Numbered from the stretch's first letter, positions 6,867 through 14,422 are shown. The stretch: 19,635 nucleotides of DNA from JBFWWW01 sp050245975 (GCA_050245975.1 JBFWWW010000058.1:1-19635), one strand, 5' to 3'. The notes: generated by a model from the letters alone, not told the origin. Numbers and translations are program-made.

Positions 6867-7733
6867 CTAAGGCTTCGCGAACAGCTCGAAGACCGACGGG
6901 AACATTTTCGTCTGCCCGACCGATTTTCCGGCCAGCATGTAGAACTGGCGCGCCAGCTCGGCATAAAGCACGGGAGAATCCGTCATCTTTCCCAGATCGC
7001 AGGCGAGCGTCATGTCCTTGGCCATGAGCTCGTTGCCGATCAGTCCGTCGCCGTAGATGCCCTCGTTCGCGTACTTGCCCATATAGCTCTTGAGCACGAC
7101 CGAGCCGCCCGAGCCGCTTTCGAGACCCTCGACCAGATTCTTGAGGTCCATGCCGGCCGCCATGCCGAGCGCGAGCGCTTCCGCATTCGACGCGGTGATA
7201 ATGCCGACCAGCATGTTGTTGATCGTCTTGACGATCTTGGCGTTGCCGCACGCGCCGACAAAATCGCAGGTGCCAAGGCGCACCAGCCTGTCCTTGAACG
7301 TGTCGAATGCTTGCTGATTGCCCGAGACGACGATCGGAGACTTGCCGGCCTTGGCTGCCGGCGCGCCGCCGCCGATCACCGCGCCATCGAGGAATATCGC
7401 GCCGGTGGCTGCGATGGCCGTCTCGCACTCGCGCGCCAATCCGACCGATGTTGTGCTGAGATCGATGGCGCAGCCCTTGAACCCGCCGGCCAGGAGGCCG
7501 CGCTTGCCGAAAACGACCTCGCGCAGCGCATTGTCGTTCGTGATCATGATCACGACGAGGTCGCAGGTCGCGCCAAGCTCCGCCACATCCCTGGCTGCAT
7601 GGATCGCGCCCCCGGCGAGCGCTGCCGACTTGGCGGGATCGACGTCGTAGCAGAACACTTCGTCGCCATTGACGGCGAGGTTGCGGGTCATGGGGGCGCC
7701 CATCGCGCCAAGGCCTACGGTGCCGATTTTCAT
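6867..7733 (-). CDS. NAD(P)-dependent beta-hydroxyacid dehydrogenase (HIBADH family)
   Basis: A 288-residue 3-hydroxyisobutyrate / tartronate-semialdehyde-reductase family enzyme. The Rossmann motif GLGAMG is at residues 7-12, and D30 at the end of the second strand favours NAD(H). The substrate loop reads DGAVIGGGAPAAKAG (116-130), a variant of the usual DAPVSGG motif. The catalytic lysine is K169 in KTINNML. It converts a beta-hydroxyacid to the semialdehyde, or the reverse; the substrate is unknown. It is the last gene of a three-gene operon, starting 14 bp after its paralogue, with AAAGGA just past that gene's stop as ribosome-binding site. Its end converges on the GntR gene with no terminator between. 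Confidence 0.93.
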   Translation of the reverse strand: MKIGTVGLGAMGAPMTRNLAVNGDEVFCYDVDPAKSAALAGGAIHAARDVAELGATCDLVVIMITNDNALREVVFGKRGLLAGGFKGCAIDLSTTSVGLARECETAIAATGAIFLDGAVIGGGAPAAKAGKSPIVVSGNQQAFDTFKDRLVRLGTCDFVGACGNAKIVKTINNMLVGIITASNAEALALGMAAGMDLKNLVEGLESGSGGSVVLKSYMGKYANEGIYGDGLIGNELMAKDMTLACDLGKMTDSPVLYAELARQFYMLAGKSVGQTKMFPSVFELFAKP

Positions 7734-7747
7734 GTGCGAACGATCCT

Positions 7748-8668
7748 TTAAGCGCCCTGCTTGCTGTTCTGTCCCGCCGCGTGCTCCATCCAGCGCAGCA
7801 CGATCGGATAGTAGTTGGGGCCGTACCCCATTGCCTTCGTGCCACGGTAGGCGGCCGCGCTGAGTGCGCCGAAGAAGGCCGTCTGCCCGGTGCGCCGCGC
7901 CATCTCCTGCACGATGTCGAGGTCCTTCAGCATGTAGGTTACGCCGAATTTGCCTGCTCCGGTGTCGCCGGTCAGCGCATTCTTGGCGATCTGGTTGTTG
8001 AGCGCGTAACTCGCGCCCGATCCCTTGCGGATCAGCGGCACGAGCGCTTCCGGCGGCAGGTCCGCCTTCTCGGCCACGGCTACGGCCTCGGCCGTGGCCG
8101 CGACATTGACCGCCACCATGAGGTTATTGATGAGCTTGATGATCTTGGAGCTGGCAAGCTCGCCCGTTGCGACCACGGTCTTGGCGAATGCGTGGATCAC
8201 TGGCGCGATTGCCGGATCGTTCGCCGCTGCGCTGTCGAGGTAGACGGCAAGCGTTCCGGCCTCCGCCGAGACGACCCCGAGCGTCGCGGCGCCGCCATGC
8301 AGGCTTGCACCCTTCGCCGCAAGGACTTCGGCGGCCTCCTTGAGAGCCCATGGTCCGATCGTGCTGAAGTCGATCACCGTCAGGCCCGCGTGCGCGCCTT
8401 CGACGATGCCGCCGGAACCGCACAGTGCGGCGAGGACGGCCTTCTCGTCCGGCAGCATGGTGATGACGATATCGCTGTTGCGCGCGACATCGGCCGGCGA
8501 GGATGCCGCCTTGCCGCCCCACGAGGTCGCATCGGCAAGGACATCCTTGCGGACGTCGAAGGCGAGCACGGATCGCTTGAGGTTGCGAGCGAGGTTCTTG
8601 GCCATGGGAAGCCCCATGGCGCCGAGACCGATGAAGCCGATGCGAGGGTCTGTCGGGGTTTTCGCCAT
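7748..8668 (-). CDS. NAD(P)-dependent beta-hydroxyacid dehydrogenase paralogue (HIBADH family)
   Basis: A 306-residue member of the same family as the downstream gene but clearly diverged from it. It has GLGAMG at residues 14-19 and D38 at the second-strand end, with the catalytic lysine K178 in KLINNLM. The usual DAPVSGG substrate loop is replaced by LHGGAATLG (123-131), so its substrate probably differs from both classic HIBADH and its neighbour. The ATG at 8668 follows the upstream hydrolase stop by 8 bp, and AAAGGATAA supplies both the ribosome-binding site and that stop codon, suggesting translational coupling. Two such enzymes in tandem may act on different steps, or on different stereoisomers, of one pathway; this is inference. 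Confidence 0.92.
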   Translation of the reverse strand: MAKTPTDPRIGFIGLGAMGLPMAKNLARNLKRSVLAFDVRKDVLADATSWGGKAASSPADVARNSDIVITMLPDEKAVLAALCGSGGIVEGAHAGLTVIDFSTIGPWALKEAAEVLAAKGASLHGGAATLGVVSAEAGTLAVYLDSAAANDPAIAPVIHAFAKTVVATGELASSKIIKLINNLMVAVNVAATAEAVAVAEKADLPPEALVPLIRKGSGASYALNNQIAKNALTGDTGAGKFGVTYMLKDLDIVQEMARRTGQTAFFGALSAAAYRGTKAMGYGPNYYPIVLRWMEHAAGQNSKQGA

Positions 8669-8676
8669 TGCGGGTA

Positions 8677-9276
8677 TTATCCTTTGAGACTGCGCATTGC
8701 CTCAGCCACCGAGGCGGTGTCAGGGAGGACGCGCGCGAAATTCGGGATGCCGACCGATAGCGAGGCTTCGTGGAGCATGCGACTGGGCGAGCAACAGGCC
8801 GCCGCAGCAACATGCATGTTGAAGCCGAGATCGAAACCCTGGCGGACGGTGCTTTCCGTCGCCATGTGCGTGAACACGCCGGCAACGATCACGTCGGTTG
8901 CGCCAAGGTTGCGCAACAGCGTTTCCGTTCGCGTTCCTGCAAACGCCGAGACGCCGATCTTGTGCACGATCTCCTCGCCGTCCTCCGGAGCGAGAACGAA
9001 CTCGACATCCTTGCTGCCCGCCGCCATCGGCAGGATCTGGCGTGGCGCCTTGCCGGACTTTGCAGCCGCCGCGGTGCGCGGCGCATCGAGGGCTCCCGCC
9101 TTGAGAGCGCGTACGACGCCGACGTGAATGGTCGGCACAGCCAGCTTGCGGGCGGCAGCGAGGATGTCCGCGCCGGCCGCGATGGCCTTCTTGGGCAAAT
9201 CGTCCGATTCCCAGGGAATGACGGGCGACTTCAGAATTCCGTTCTGGAAGTCGACCAGCAACAGCGCAACGCCCAT
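8677..9276 (-). CDS. Isochorismatase-fold hydrolase without the nucleophilic cysteine
   Basis: A 199-residue isochorismatase/cysteine-hydrolase superfamily protein. It has the first-strand Asp D9 (LLLVDFQNG) and K106 in VHKIGVSAFAGT. The usual GxxTxxC nucleophile motif reads GVFTHMATEST, with A139 where nicotinamidases and N-carbamoylsarcosine hydrolases have cysteine. True isochorismatases (EntB, PhzD) also lack this cysteine and hydrolyse a vinyl ether, so a non-thiol mechanism is possible. The ATG at 9276 has GGAG 7-8 nt upstream. It is the first gene of the operon with two beta-hydroxyacid dehydrogenases. The promoter region it shares with the plus-strand operon carries repeated operator-like sites. 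Substrate is unknown. Confidence 0.9.
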   Translation of the reverse strand: MGVALLLVDFQNGILKSPVIPWESDDLPKKAIAAGADILAAARKLAVPTIHVGVVRALKAGALDAPRTAAAAKSGKAPRQILPMAAGSKDVEFVLAPEDGEEIVHKIGVSAFAGTRTETLLRNLGATDVIVAGVFTHMATESTVRQGFDLGFNMHVAAAACCSPSRMLHEASLSVGIPNFARVLPDTASVAEAMRSLKG

Positions 9277-9309
9277 CGTTCAGCTCCATGCCGCAGGGGA
9301 TACAGCGCG

Positions 9310-9338
9310 ATCTAATCACTGCGGCCCGGCATTGTAAA
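9310..9338 (-). promoter_or_regulatory. Candidate promoter for the hydrolase-dehydrogenase operon
   Basis: On the minus strand TTTACA (9338-9333), 5/6 to the -35 consensus, is followed after 17 bp by TTAGAT (9315-9310), 3/6 to the -10. The -35 lies inside the left copy of the 20-bp repeat, so a protein bound there would block RNA polymerase. Confidence 0.35.
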
Positions 9339-9350
9339 ACAAAATTGTCG
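9331..9350. repeat. 20-bp direct repeat, left copy (operator candidate)
   Basis: ATTGTAAAACAAAATTGTCG, identical at 19 of 20 positions to the copy at 9431-9450. It contains ACAA and TTGT half-sites in inverted orientation, resembling operators of FCD-type GntR proteins. It overlaps the candidate promoter of the minus-strand operon. The repetition is seen; function is inferred. Confidence 0.7.
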
Positions 9351-9430
9351 TAACTTACGTGGTGATCATGCGAAGCGAGAAGATGCGGAATAATCGCGAT
9401 TTTAAAAGCTATGATGATTGGACGTTGCGT

Positions 9431-9450
9431 ATTGTACAACAAAATTGTCG
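9431..9450. repeat. 20-bp direct repeat, right copy (operator candidate)
   Basis: ATTGTACAACAAAATTGTCG, exactly 100 bp after the left copy. Its TTGTACAA (9432-9439) is a perfect 8-bp palindrome of the FCD-GntR type. It lies 65 bp before the GTG of the plus-strand hydratase operon and probably overlaps that operon's promoter, for which I see only weak elements. Confidence 0.7.
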
Positions 9451-9514
9451 AATTTATCTGCTGACGAAACGGCGCGCGGGATATAGGCTTGAGCGAATAG
9501 CAGGAGACAGCCGC

Positions 9515-10045
9515 GTGCAGCAAAATCAAACGCCGAATCCAGCCGTGTCGCGTGTGGCGCGCGATGAGCGCGGCGAACGCACATCTTACGACAGCATCGA
9601 GATCGGCCAGGATCTCGGCACTCTCGAGTGGGTGGTGACGCCCGAGCTGATCGACAAGCAATGCGCGATGGACGGCGATTACGATCCGCTGTTTGCTCTC
9701 GACACGGGACCCTTCGATGGGCCGGTCTCCCCACCCCAGCTCAGCTACCGGCCGCCCAGGTGGCTCTTCTCCCGGATGTTCAATATCCGGGGCGTGTTCT
9801 ATCGCTGGGACATGGAAAACATCGCGCCCATCCGGCCTGGAACGACCGTGACGGTCAGCGGCAGGATCACCAACAAGTGGATCAAGGGCGAGCGCGAGTT
9901 TGTCGAGTTTGAAGCAACGGGTACGGACCCCGACGGCAATCTGCTTTTCCGGACGCGGCGGGTGCACGTGCTCGACGTGATCAAGAGAACGGCGCCCCGC
10001 GACGGCGTCGGTGTCGACAGCGGCAAGAAGGCGGAGCGCATCTAG
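9515..10045 (+). CDS. Hot-dog fold (FAS1-like/MaoC) acyl-dehydratase subunit, likely non-catalytic half
   Basis: A 176-residue protein with a FAS1-like dehydratase N-terminal (MaoC-type) hot-dog domain. After a polar start, DLGTLEWVVTPELIDKQCAMDGDYDPLF (34-60) resembles the entry strand and helix of MaoC hydratases. The catalytic His expected after the D..nP segment is absent (DGDYDPLF, 53-60). The C-terminal strands (NKWIKGEREFVEFEATGTD and the following strand) match the hot-dog sheet. The start is GTG 9515, with AGGAG 8 nt upstream; extending the frame to 9359 would run through the repeat and promoter region. Its TAG overlaps the next gene's GTG by one base, so the two hot-dog proteins are probably made in equal amounts and form a heteromer. 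It is the first gene of the plus-strand operon. Confidence 0.83.
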   Translation: MQQNQTPNPAVSRVARDERGERTSYDSIEIGQDLGTLEWVVTPELIDKQCAMDGDYDPLFALDTGPFDGPVSPPQLSYRPPRWLFSRMFNIRGVFYRWDMENIAPIRPGTTVTVSGRITNKWIKGEREFVEFEATGTDPDGNLLFRTRRVHVLDVIKRTAPRDGVGVDSGKKAERI

Positions 10046-10482
10046 TGGACCAGTTCCCGGCTTATCTCGCGAACCACGCAGCGCCCGGTGCCTCGCTGCC
10101 GCCGGTGGCGTCCCGCTTCACCGTCGACATGTTCGGCGCCGGCGGCGTCAAGACCATACACAACGACCAGGAAGCCGCCGAGCGAGAGGGGCTTGCCGCA
10201 CCGATCGCGGTGGGCCCCCAGGTTGCCGCGCTGATCTTTCGCATGATGCGCAGTGCTTTTGGCGAAGGCTGGATCAAGGGCGGTCGCTGCTCGCTGACAT
10301 TCCGGCGTCCGACTCCGGTCAACGTCTTTGCCGTGGCGCGCGGCGTCCTGAAATCCAGGACGACCGATCCGGATGGCAAGATCCGCCTTGAGTTCGATGT
10401 CTGGGTGGAGACGGCGGACGGCGAGAAGACGGTTGTCGGCACCGCCAGCGGCGTCGTGCCGGCCCCGCACCGGGAAAGCTGA
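10045..10482 (+). CDS. MaoC-like hydratase subunit, likely catalytic half
   Basis: A 145-residue single hot-dog protein. Residues 30-57 carry the MaoC-type segment FGAGGVKTIHNDQEAAEREG...APIAVG, with H39 in the position of the hydratase histidine. This matches the usual '(N)PIH.D...A...G...PIA.G' signature, although the aspartate-containing part is altered to GAGGVKT. The start GTG 10045 overlaps the previous stop (TAGTG), with GGAG 8 nt upstream. Paired with the preceding protein it likely makes a two-subunit enoyl-CoA hydratase, as known for the ChsH1-ChsH2 type of heteromeric MaoC enzymes. The acyl-CoA substrate is unknown. Confidence 0.85.
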   Translation: MDQFPAYLANHAAPGASLPPVASRFTVDMFGAGGVKTIHNDQEAAEREGLAAPIAVGPQVAALIFRMMRSAFGEGWIKGGRCSLTFRRPTPVNVFAVARGVLKSRTTDPDGKIRLEFDVWVETADGEKTVVGTASGVVPAPHRES

Positions 10483-10486
10483 GGCC

Positions 10487-11350
10487 ATGACAGGAACCCG
10501 GGACGACTGGAGCGATTGGGTCGGCCGGTCGCAATCGGAAGCCGACGTCATCGCGAGCGCGCCGCTCAATGGTTTGAACGCGCTTCTCGATCGCGACAGC
10601 AGGGTTGGGTCGGGCGAGGACGTGCGCCCCTGTGCGCACTGGCTCTATTTCCTGCCCTTCACGCGTCAATCCGAGATGGGCGAGGACGGACATCCCAGGC
10701 GCGGCGGGTTTCTGCCGCCGATCGACCTTCCCCGCCGGATGTGGGCCGGCAGCCGTCTCGAGTTCCCTGGGGTGCTCCGCACCGGCGACGTCGCCACGCG
10801 AACCTCGACCATCTTATCGATCACGCCGAAGGTCGGGCGATCGGGCCGGATGGTTTTCGTGACGGTGCGCCACGAGGTGGCAGGTCCGTGCGGCGTTGCC
10901 GTCCGCGAGGACCAGGACATTGTCTACCGCGAGCCGGCGCCGGCAGGCGGCGGCGCGGGAGACGCAAAATCGGCATCGGCCGAGCACACGTTCCTTGCGG
11001 AAGACCGGCGGACGATCGCGCCGACCGAGCTGATGCTCTTCCGGTTCTCGGCCCTGACGTTCAACGGCCACCGCATCCACTACGACCTGCCCTACGCGAC
11101 CGGCGTCGAAGGCTATCCCGGACTCGTGGTGCACGGGCCGCTCATCGCGACGCTGCTGCTCGATCTGGTGTTGGAAAAGTATCCGGCCTCGCGCCTGCGC
11201 GCCTTCCGGTTCCGGGCCGTATCGCCGCTGTTTGCTCCCGAACACTTCGAGGTCGCGCGCGCACCAATCGCGGGAGGGAAGGTGGCGTTGCGCGCATGCT
11301 CCCGGTCCGGCGCCACCGCAATGGCTGCCGAGGCCGACATCGCCAACTGA
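10487..11350 (+). CDS. Double hot-dog hydratase, HTD2 / mesaconyl-C4-CoA hydratase-like
   Basis: A 287-residue FAS1-like dehydratase with two hot-dog modules. The catalytic C-terminal module has the family hallmark FSALTFNGHRIHYD (187-200) and EGYPGLVVHGPL (208-219). The hallmark is shared with mesaconyl-C4-CoA hydratase, itaconyl-CoA hydratase-type proteins and mitochondrial HTD2. The N-terminal half (WLYFLPFTRQSEMGEDGHPRRGGF) also matches that group. The ATG at 10487 lies 4 bp after the previous stop, with GGAAAG upstream. It hydrates or dehydrates a C4-C5 or longer acyl-CoA in the cytoplasm. Co-location with a CaiB-type CoA-transferase resembles the mesaconyl-CoA transferase/hydratase pair of the 3-hydroxypropionate bi-cycle, but the lyases of that route are not in the window. 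Confidence 0.9.
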   Translation: MTGTRDDWSDWVGRSQSEADVIASAPLNGLNALLDRDSRVGSGEDVRPCAHWLYFLPFTRQSEMGEDGHPRRGGFLPPIDLPRRMWAGSRLEFPGVLRTGDVATRTSTILSITPKVGRSGRMVFVTVRHEVAGPCGVAVREDQDIVYREPAPAGGGAGDAKSASAEHTFLAEDRRTIAPTELMLFRFSALTFNGHRIHYDLPYATGVEGYPGLVVHGPLIATLLLDLVLEKYPASRLRAFRFRAVSPLFAPEHFEVARAPIAGGKVALRACSRSGATAMAAEADIAN

Positions 11351-11366
11351 TCCGGGCAATGCCGAC

Positions 11367-12158
11367 ATGTACGATCTCTTTGCAATTCGCTATGCGACGT
11401 TCCAGGAGCGCAAGGCGCACGACAATTTCGCCATCCGCGACATGCATGATGGCGCGATGCCGCTCGACTATTTCGTCTGGATCGCGCGCCAGGGCGACAA
11501 GACCATCCTGATCGACACCGGGTTCAACGCCGATGCCGGGATGCGGCGAAACCGGCTCCTGACGGTAGCGCCGACGGTGGCGCTGGAGCGGATCGGCATT
11601 GCGCCGGCTTCGATCACCGACGTCGTGGTGACGCACCTGCACTACGATCATGCTGGAAATCTCGACAAGTTTCCCAATGCCCGCTTCCACATCCAGCGGC
11701 GCGAAATGGCGTATGCGACCGGTCCGTGCATGTGCGACGGCTTCTTCCGCCATCCCTTCGATTGCGAGCCCGTTGTGCAGATGGTGCGCTTCCTCTATGC
11801 CGACCGTGTCGTCTTCCATGACGGTCAGGGACCCGTGTGCCCGGGCATCGACGTGCATCTTGTCGGCGGGCATTCGGACGGCCTGCAGATCGTGCACGTG
11901 GCGACCGCGCGCGGGCCCGTGGTGGTGGCGTCGGACGCGCTCCACTTCTACGACAACATGCGTCGCGGAAACCCCTTTCCGCTGCTCTACAGCGCCGGCG
12001 ACATGGTCGAAGGCTGGAAGACGATCTCGCGCCTCGTCGACGGCGATGCATCGCGCATCGTCGCCGGCCATGATCCGAAGGTGACGCAGCTTTTTCCGCG
12101 CGTACGCGGGACCGATATCGAGATGTTCGCGCTGCACGAGGCCGCCTCGGCCGGGTAG
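11367..12158 (+). CDS. Metallo-beta-lactamase-fold hydrolase (N-acyl-homoserine-lactonase-like)
   Basis: A 263-residue MBL-fold protein with a full two-metal site: THLHYDHAG gives H90, H92, D94 and H95. These are followed by H169 (GGHSDG), D190 (ASDALHFY) and H235 (AGHDP). Overall layout matches the AiiA-like lactonase branch, so lactones or thioesters are plausible substrates. The start is ATG 11367, 16 bp after the hydratase stop, with no strong ribosome-binding site; an ATG at 11359 is out of frame. Inside an acyl-CoA operon it may open a lactone intermediate or act as a thioesterase rather than in quorum quenching, but this cannot be decided from sequence. Confidence 0.9.
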   Translation: MYDLFAIRYATFQERKAHDNFAIRDMHDGAMPLDYFVWIARQGDKTILIDTGFNADAGMRRNRLLTVAPTVALERIGIAPASITDVVVTHLHYDHAGNLDKFPNARFHIQRREMAYATGPCMCDGFFRHPFDCEPVVQMVRFLYADRVVFHDGQGPVCPGIDVHLVGGHSDGLQIVHVATARGPVVVASDALHFYDNMRRGNPFPLLYSAGDMVEGWKTISRLVDGDASRIVAGHDPKVTQLFPRVRGTDIEMFALHEAASAG

Positions 12159-12176
12159 TGCAGGAGCGATGAACGG

Positions 12177-13325
12177 ATGGAGTTCAAAATGACGAGGCGC
12201 GGTCCTCTCGACGGGATCAAAGTGCTCGAGCTTGGCCATATCGTCGCCGGGCCGGTGGCGTCGCTCATCCTGGCCGACCTCGGGGCGGATGTTGTCAAGG
12301 TCGAGCGCCCGGGCAGCGGCGACCAGACCCGCAGCAGTACCGGCAACCAGGGGCACTTCATCTCCTACAACTCCAACAAGCGCAGCGTGACGCTGGATAT
12401 CGCGACGCCGGAGGGGAAGGAGAAGCTGCTCGGGCTCGTCGCGCGCAGCGACGTGCTCATCGACAACTATTCGCCCGGCGCTCTCGATCGGTTGGGCCTC
12501 GGCTTCGAGGTTCTGAGCGCGCACAACCCGCGTCTCATTCATGCGAGCATCAAGGGGTTTCTGCCGGGTCCTTACGGCGACCGCGCGTTGACGGACGAAC
12601 CGGCGCAGATGATGGGTGGTCTTGCCTACATGACAGGCCCCGCGGGGCGGCCGCTGCGCGCCGGCACCTCGGTCGTCGACATCACCGGCGCGATGTTTGC
12701 AGCCATCGCCGTGCTTGCCGCGCTGAACGAGCGCAGCCAGACCGGGCGGGGGCGGCGCATCGACGTGGGCCTGTTCGAAACCGTCGTCTTTCTGGTTGGG
12801 CAGCACATATCCAAGGCGAGCTTGCTGGACCAGGTGCCCGTGCCGATGCCCGACCGTGGCATGGGGCGCGACATGGGGTGGGGGATCTATCGGATATTCA
12901 CCACGGCCGACAACCGCAGCCTGTTCGTCGCGGTTTTGAGCGATCCGCACTGGGAACGGTTCTGCCGCGAGTTCGGATTGAGCGAACTCTGGAAGGATGA
13001 GGTGCTGAAAACGGCAAACGGTCGCGCGCAACACAGCGACAGACTATGCCTCGAGACCGAAAAGATCATCCGGTCGTTGACGTTCGAAGACGCAATCGCG
13101 CGGCTGGAGCGCGCCCAGCTGCCATTTGCGCCCATCAATACGCCGCACGATCTGCTGCGCGATCCGCATCTGGCGGCGCTCAACCTGCTGCAGAGCGTGT
13201 CCGCGCCGGATGGCCGGAAGGGTGTCGTTGCCGGCCTGCCGCTGGCGGCCGACGGATGGTTCTCGACGCCCCGGCAGAACCCGCCGGCTCTCGGGGGTGA
13301 TGCCCGGTCCGTCTTCGAAGGATGA
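12177..13325 (+). CDS. CaiB/BaiF family (class III) CoA-transferase
   Basis: A 382-residue formyl-CoA-transferase-family enzyme. LDGIKVLELGHIVAGPVASL opens the N-terminal Rossmann-like domain, followed by LADLGADVVKVERPGSGD. The catalytic Asp that forms the acyl anhydride is D168 in GTSVVDITG, next to the ALNERSQTGRGRRIDV segment typical of the family. It moves CoA between carboxylates, activating an imported acid or shifting CoA within a dicarboxylate. The ATG at 12177 has AGGAG upstream; a second in-frame ATG at 12189 is possible. It is the last gene of the plus-strand operon and converges with the racemase-type gene 5 bp away, with no terminator in between, so the two transcripts must overlap. 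Confidence 0.94.
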   Translation: MEFKMTRRGPLDGIKVLELGHIVAGPVASLILADLGADVVKVERPGSGDQTRSSTGNQGHFISYNSNKRSVTLDIATPEGKEKLLGLVARSDVLIDNYSPGALDRLGLGFEVLSAHNPRLIHASIKGFLPGPYGDRALTDEPAQMMGGLAYMTGPAGRPLRAGTSVVDITGAMFAAIAVLAALNERSQTGRGRRIDVGLFETVVFLVGQHISKASLLDQVPVPMPDRGMGRDMGWGIYRIFTTADNRSLFVAVLSDPHWERFCREFGLSELWKDEVLKTANGRAQHSDRLCLETEKIIRSLTFEDAIARLERAQLPFAPINTPHDLLRDPHLAALNLLQSVSAPDGRKGVVAGLPLAADGWFSTPRQNPPALGGDARSVFEG

Positions 13326-13330
13326 CGGGC

Positions 13331-14422
13331 TCAGGCCGGACCTTTGGAGAACACAGCCAGCGCGTCGTCGAATGTGACCGTTCGTGACGATCGGATGTCC
13401 GCCTTCGAGCGCTCGAAGCGTGGGGCGACGGCCGGCTGGAAAATCCCATCCTGCACGACGTGGGCGTGACGAGCCTTGTTGGCGGGGTAGTCGATGGCCT
13501 CAGGCATGGTGAGTACCGGGGTGACGCACGCATCCGTTCCCTCGAAGTGCCTCGCCCATTCGTCGCGGGTACGCGTCCCGAACCGGCCGGCGATTGTCTG
13601 CGTGAGCGCCGGCCAGGAAGGCCGGTCGTGCTGGGTGATGGTCGCAGGATCGAGGTCGAGCCCGGTGATGAGCGCGCGGAAGAACTGCGGTTCGATCGCG
13701 CCCACTGCGACATGCTTGCCGTCTGCGCAGGCATAGCAGCGATAGAACGGGGCCGCACCGTCGAGGAGATTTGTGCCGCGCTCGTCGGTCCAGGCGCCCT
13801 GCTGGCGCAGCGCGAAGAACATGCTCATCAGGATGCCGGCGCCATCCGTCATCGCCACGTCGATGACATCGCCGCGGCCGGTGGCCTTCGCGGACAGGAG
13901 GCCCGCGAGGACGCCGGTGACGAGGAACATCGCGCCGCCGCCGTTGTCGCCGACGAGATTGAGCGGCGGAGGCGGGACGGTGTCGCGGCTGCCGATGGCG
14001 CTAAGCGCGCCGCTCAGCGCAATGTAGTTGAGATCGTGCCCGGCCGTCAGGGCGAGTGGTCCGGTCTGGCCCCAGCCCGTCATGCGGGCGTAGACGAGGC
14101 GTGGATTGCGTGCCAGGCACACGTCCGGGCCGAGGCCCAGCCGTTCCATCACGCCGGGTCGATAGCCTTCGAGGAGCGCGTCGCATCGCGAAACGAGGTC
14201 GAGCGCCTGATCGCGGTCCGTCGTCTGCTTGAGGTTCAGCGCGACGCGCAGGCGGCCGCGATGAACGATGTCTTCGCCGAGATTGTCGTGGACGGACTGT
14301 CCGCCCGGCCGCTCGATGCGGACCACGTCCGCACCGAGGTCGGCCAGGATCATGGCGCCGAGCGGCACCGGCCCGATTGCATCCATCTCGACAATGCGAA
14401 TGCCGGCGAGCGGTCCGCTCAT
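13331..14422 (-). CDS. Alpha-methylacyl-CoA racemase-type CaiB/BaiF protein
   Basis: A 363-residue member of the class III CoA-transferase superfamily in the racemase branch. All three racemase residues are recognisable: H129 in TAGHDLNYI, D159 in NLVGDNGGG and E244 in GAIEPQFF. These correspond to His126, Asp156 and Glu241 of the mycobacterial enzyme, a constant offset of three. It would epimerise the alpha-methyl centre of a branched acyl-CoA so that beta-oxidation enzymes can use it. The ATG at 14422 has AGGGAG upstream. It is the last gene of the minus-strand carboxylase operon, 42 bp after the SDR, and converges with the plus-strand CoA-transferase. Confidence 0.92.
   Translation of the reverse strand: MSGPLAGIRIVEMDAIGPVPLGAMILADLGADVVRIERPGGQSVHDNLGEDIVHRGRLRVALNLKQTTDRDQALDLVSRCDALLEGYRPGVMERLGLGPDVCLARNPRLVYARMTGWGQTGPLALTAGHDLNYIALSGALSAIGSRDTVPPPPLNLVGDNGGGAMFLVTGVLAGLLSAKATGRGDVIDVAMTDGAGILMSMFFALRQQGAWTDERGTNLLDGAAPFYRCYACADGKHVAVGAIEPQFFRALITGLDLDPATITQHDRPSWPALTQTIAGRFGTRTRDEWARHFEGTDACVTPVLTMPEAIDYPANKARHAHVVQDGIFQPAVAPRFERSKADIRSSRTVTFDDALAVFSKGPA

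Noticed and set aside
9359..9514. N-terminal extension of the first hot-dog protein
   Set aside because: It would place the right repeat copy and the promoter region inside coding sequence; GTG 9515 has a proper AGGAG site.
11142..13034. 630-codon open frame on the minus strand
   Set aside because: Antisense to the MBL and CoA-transferase genes, with no recognisable domain.
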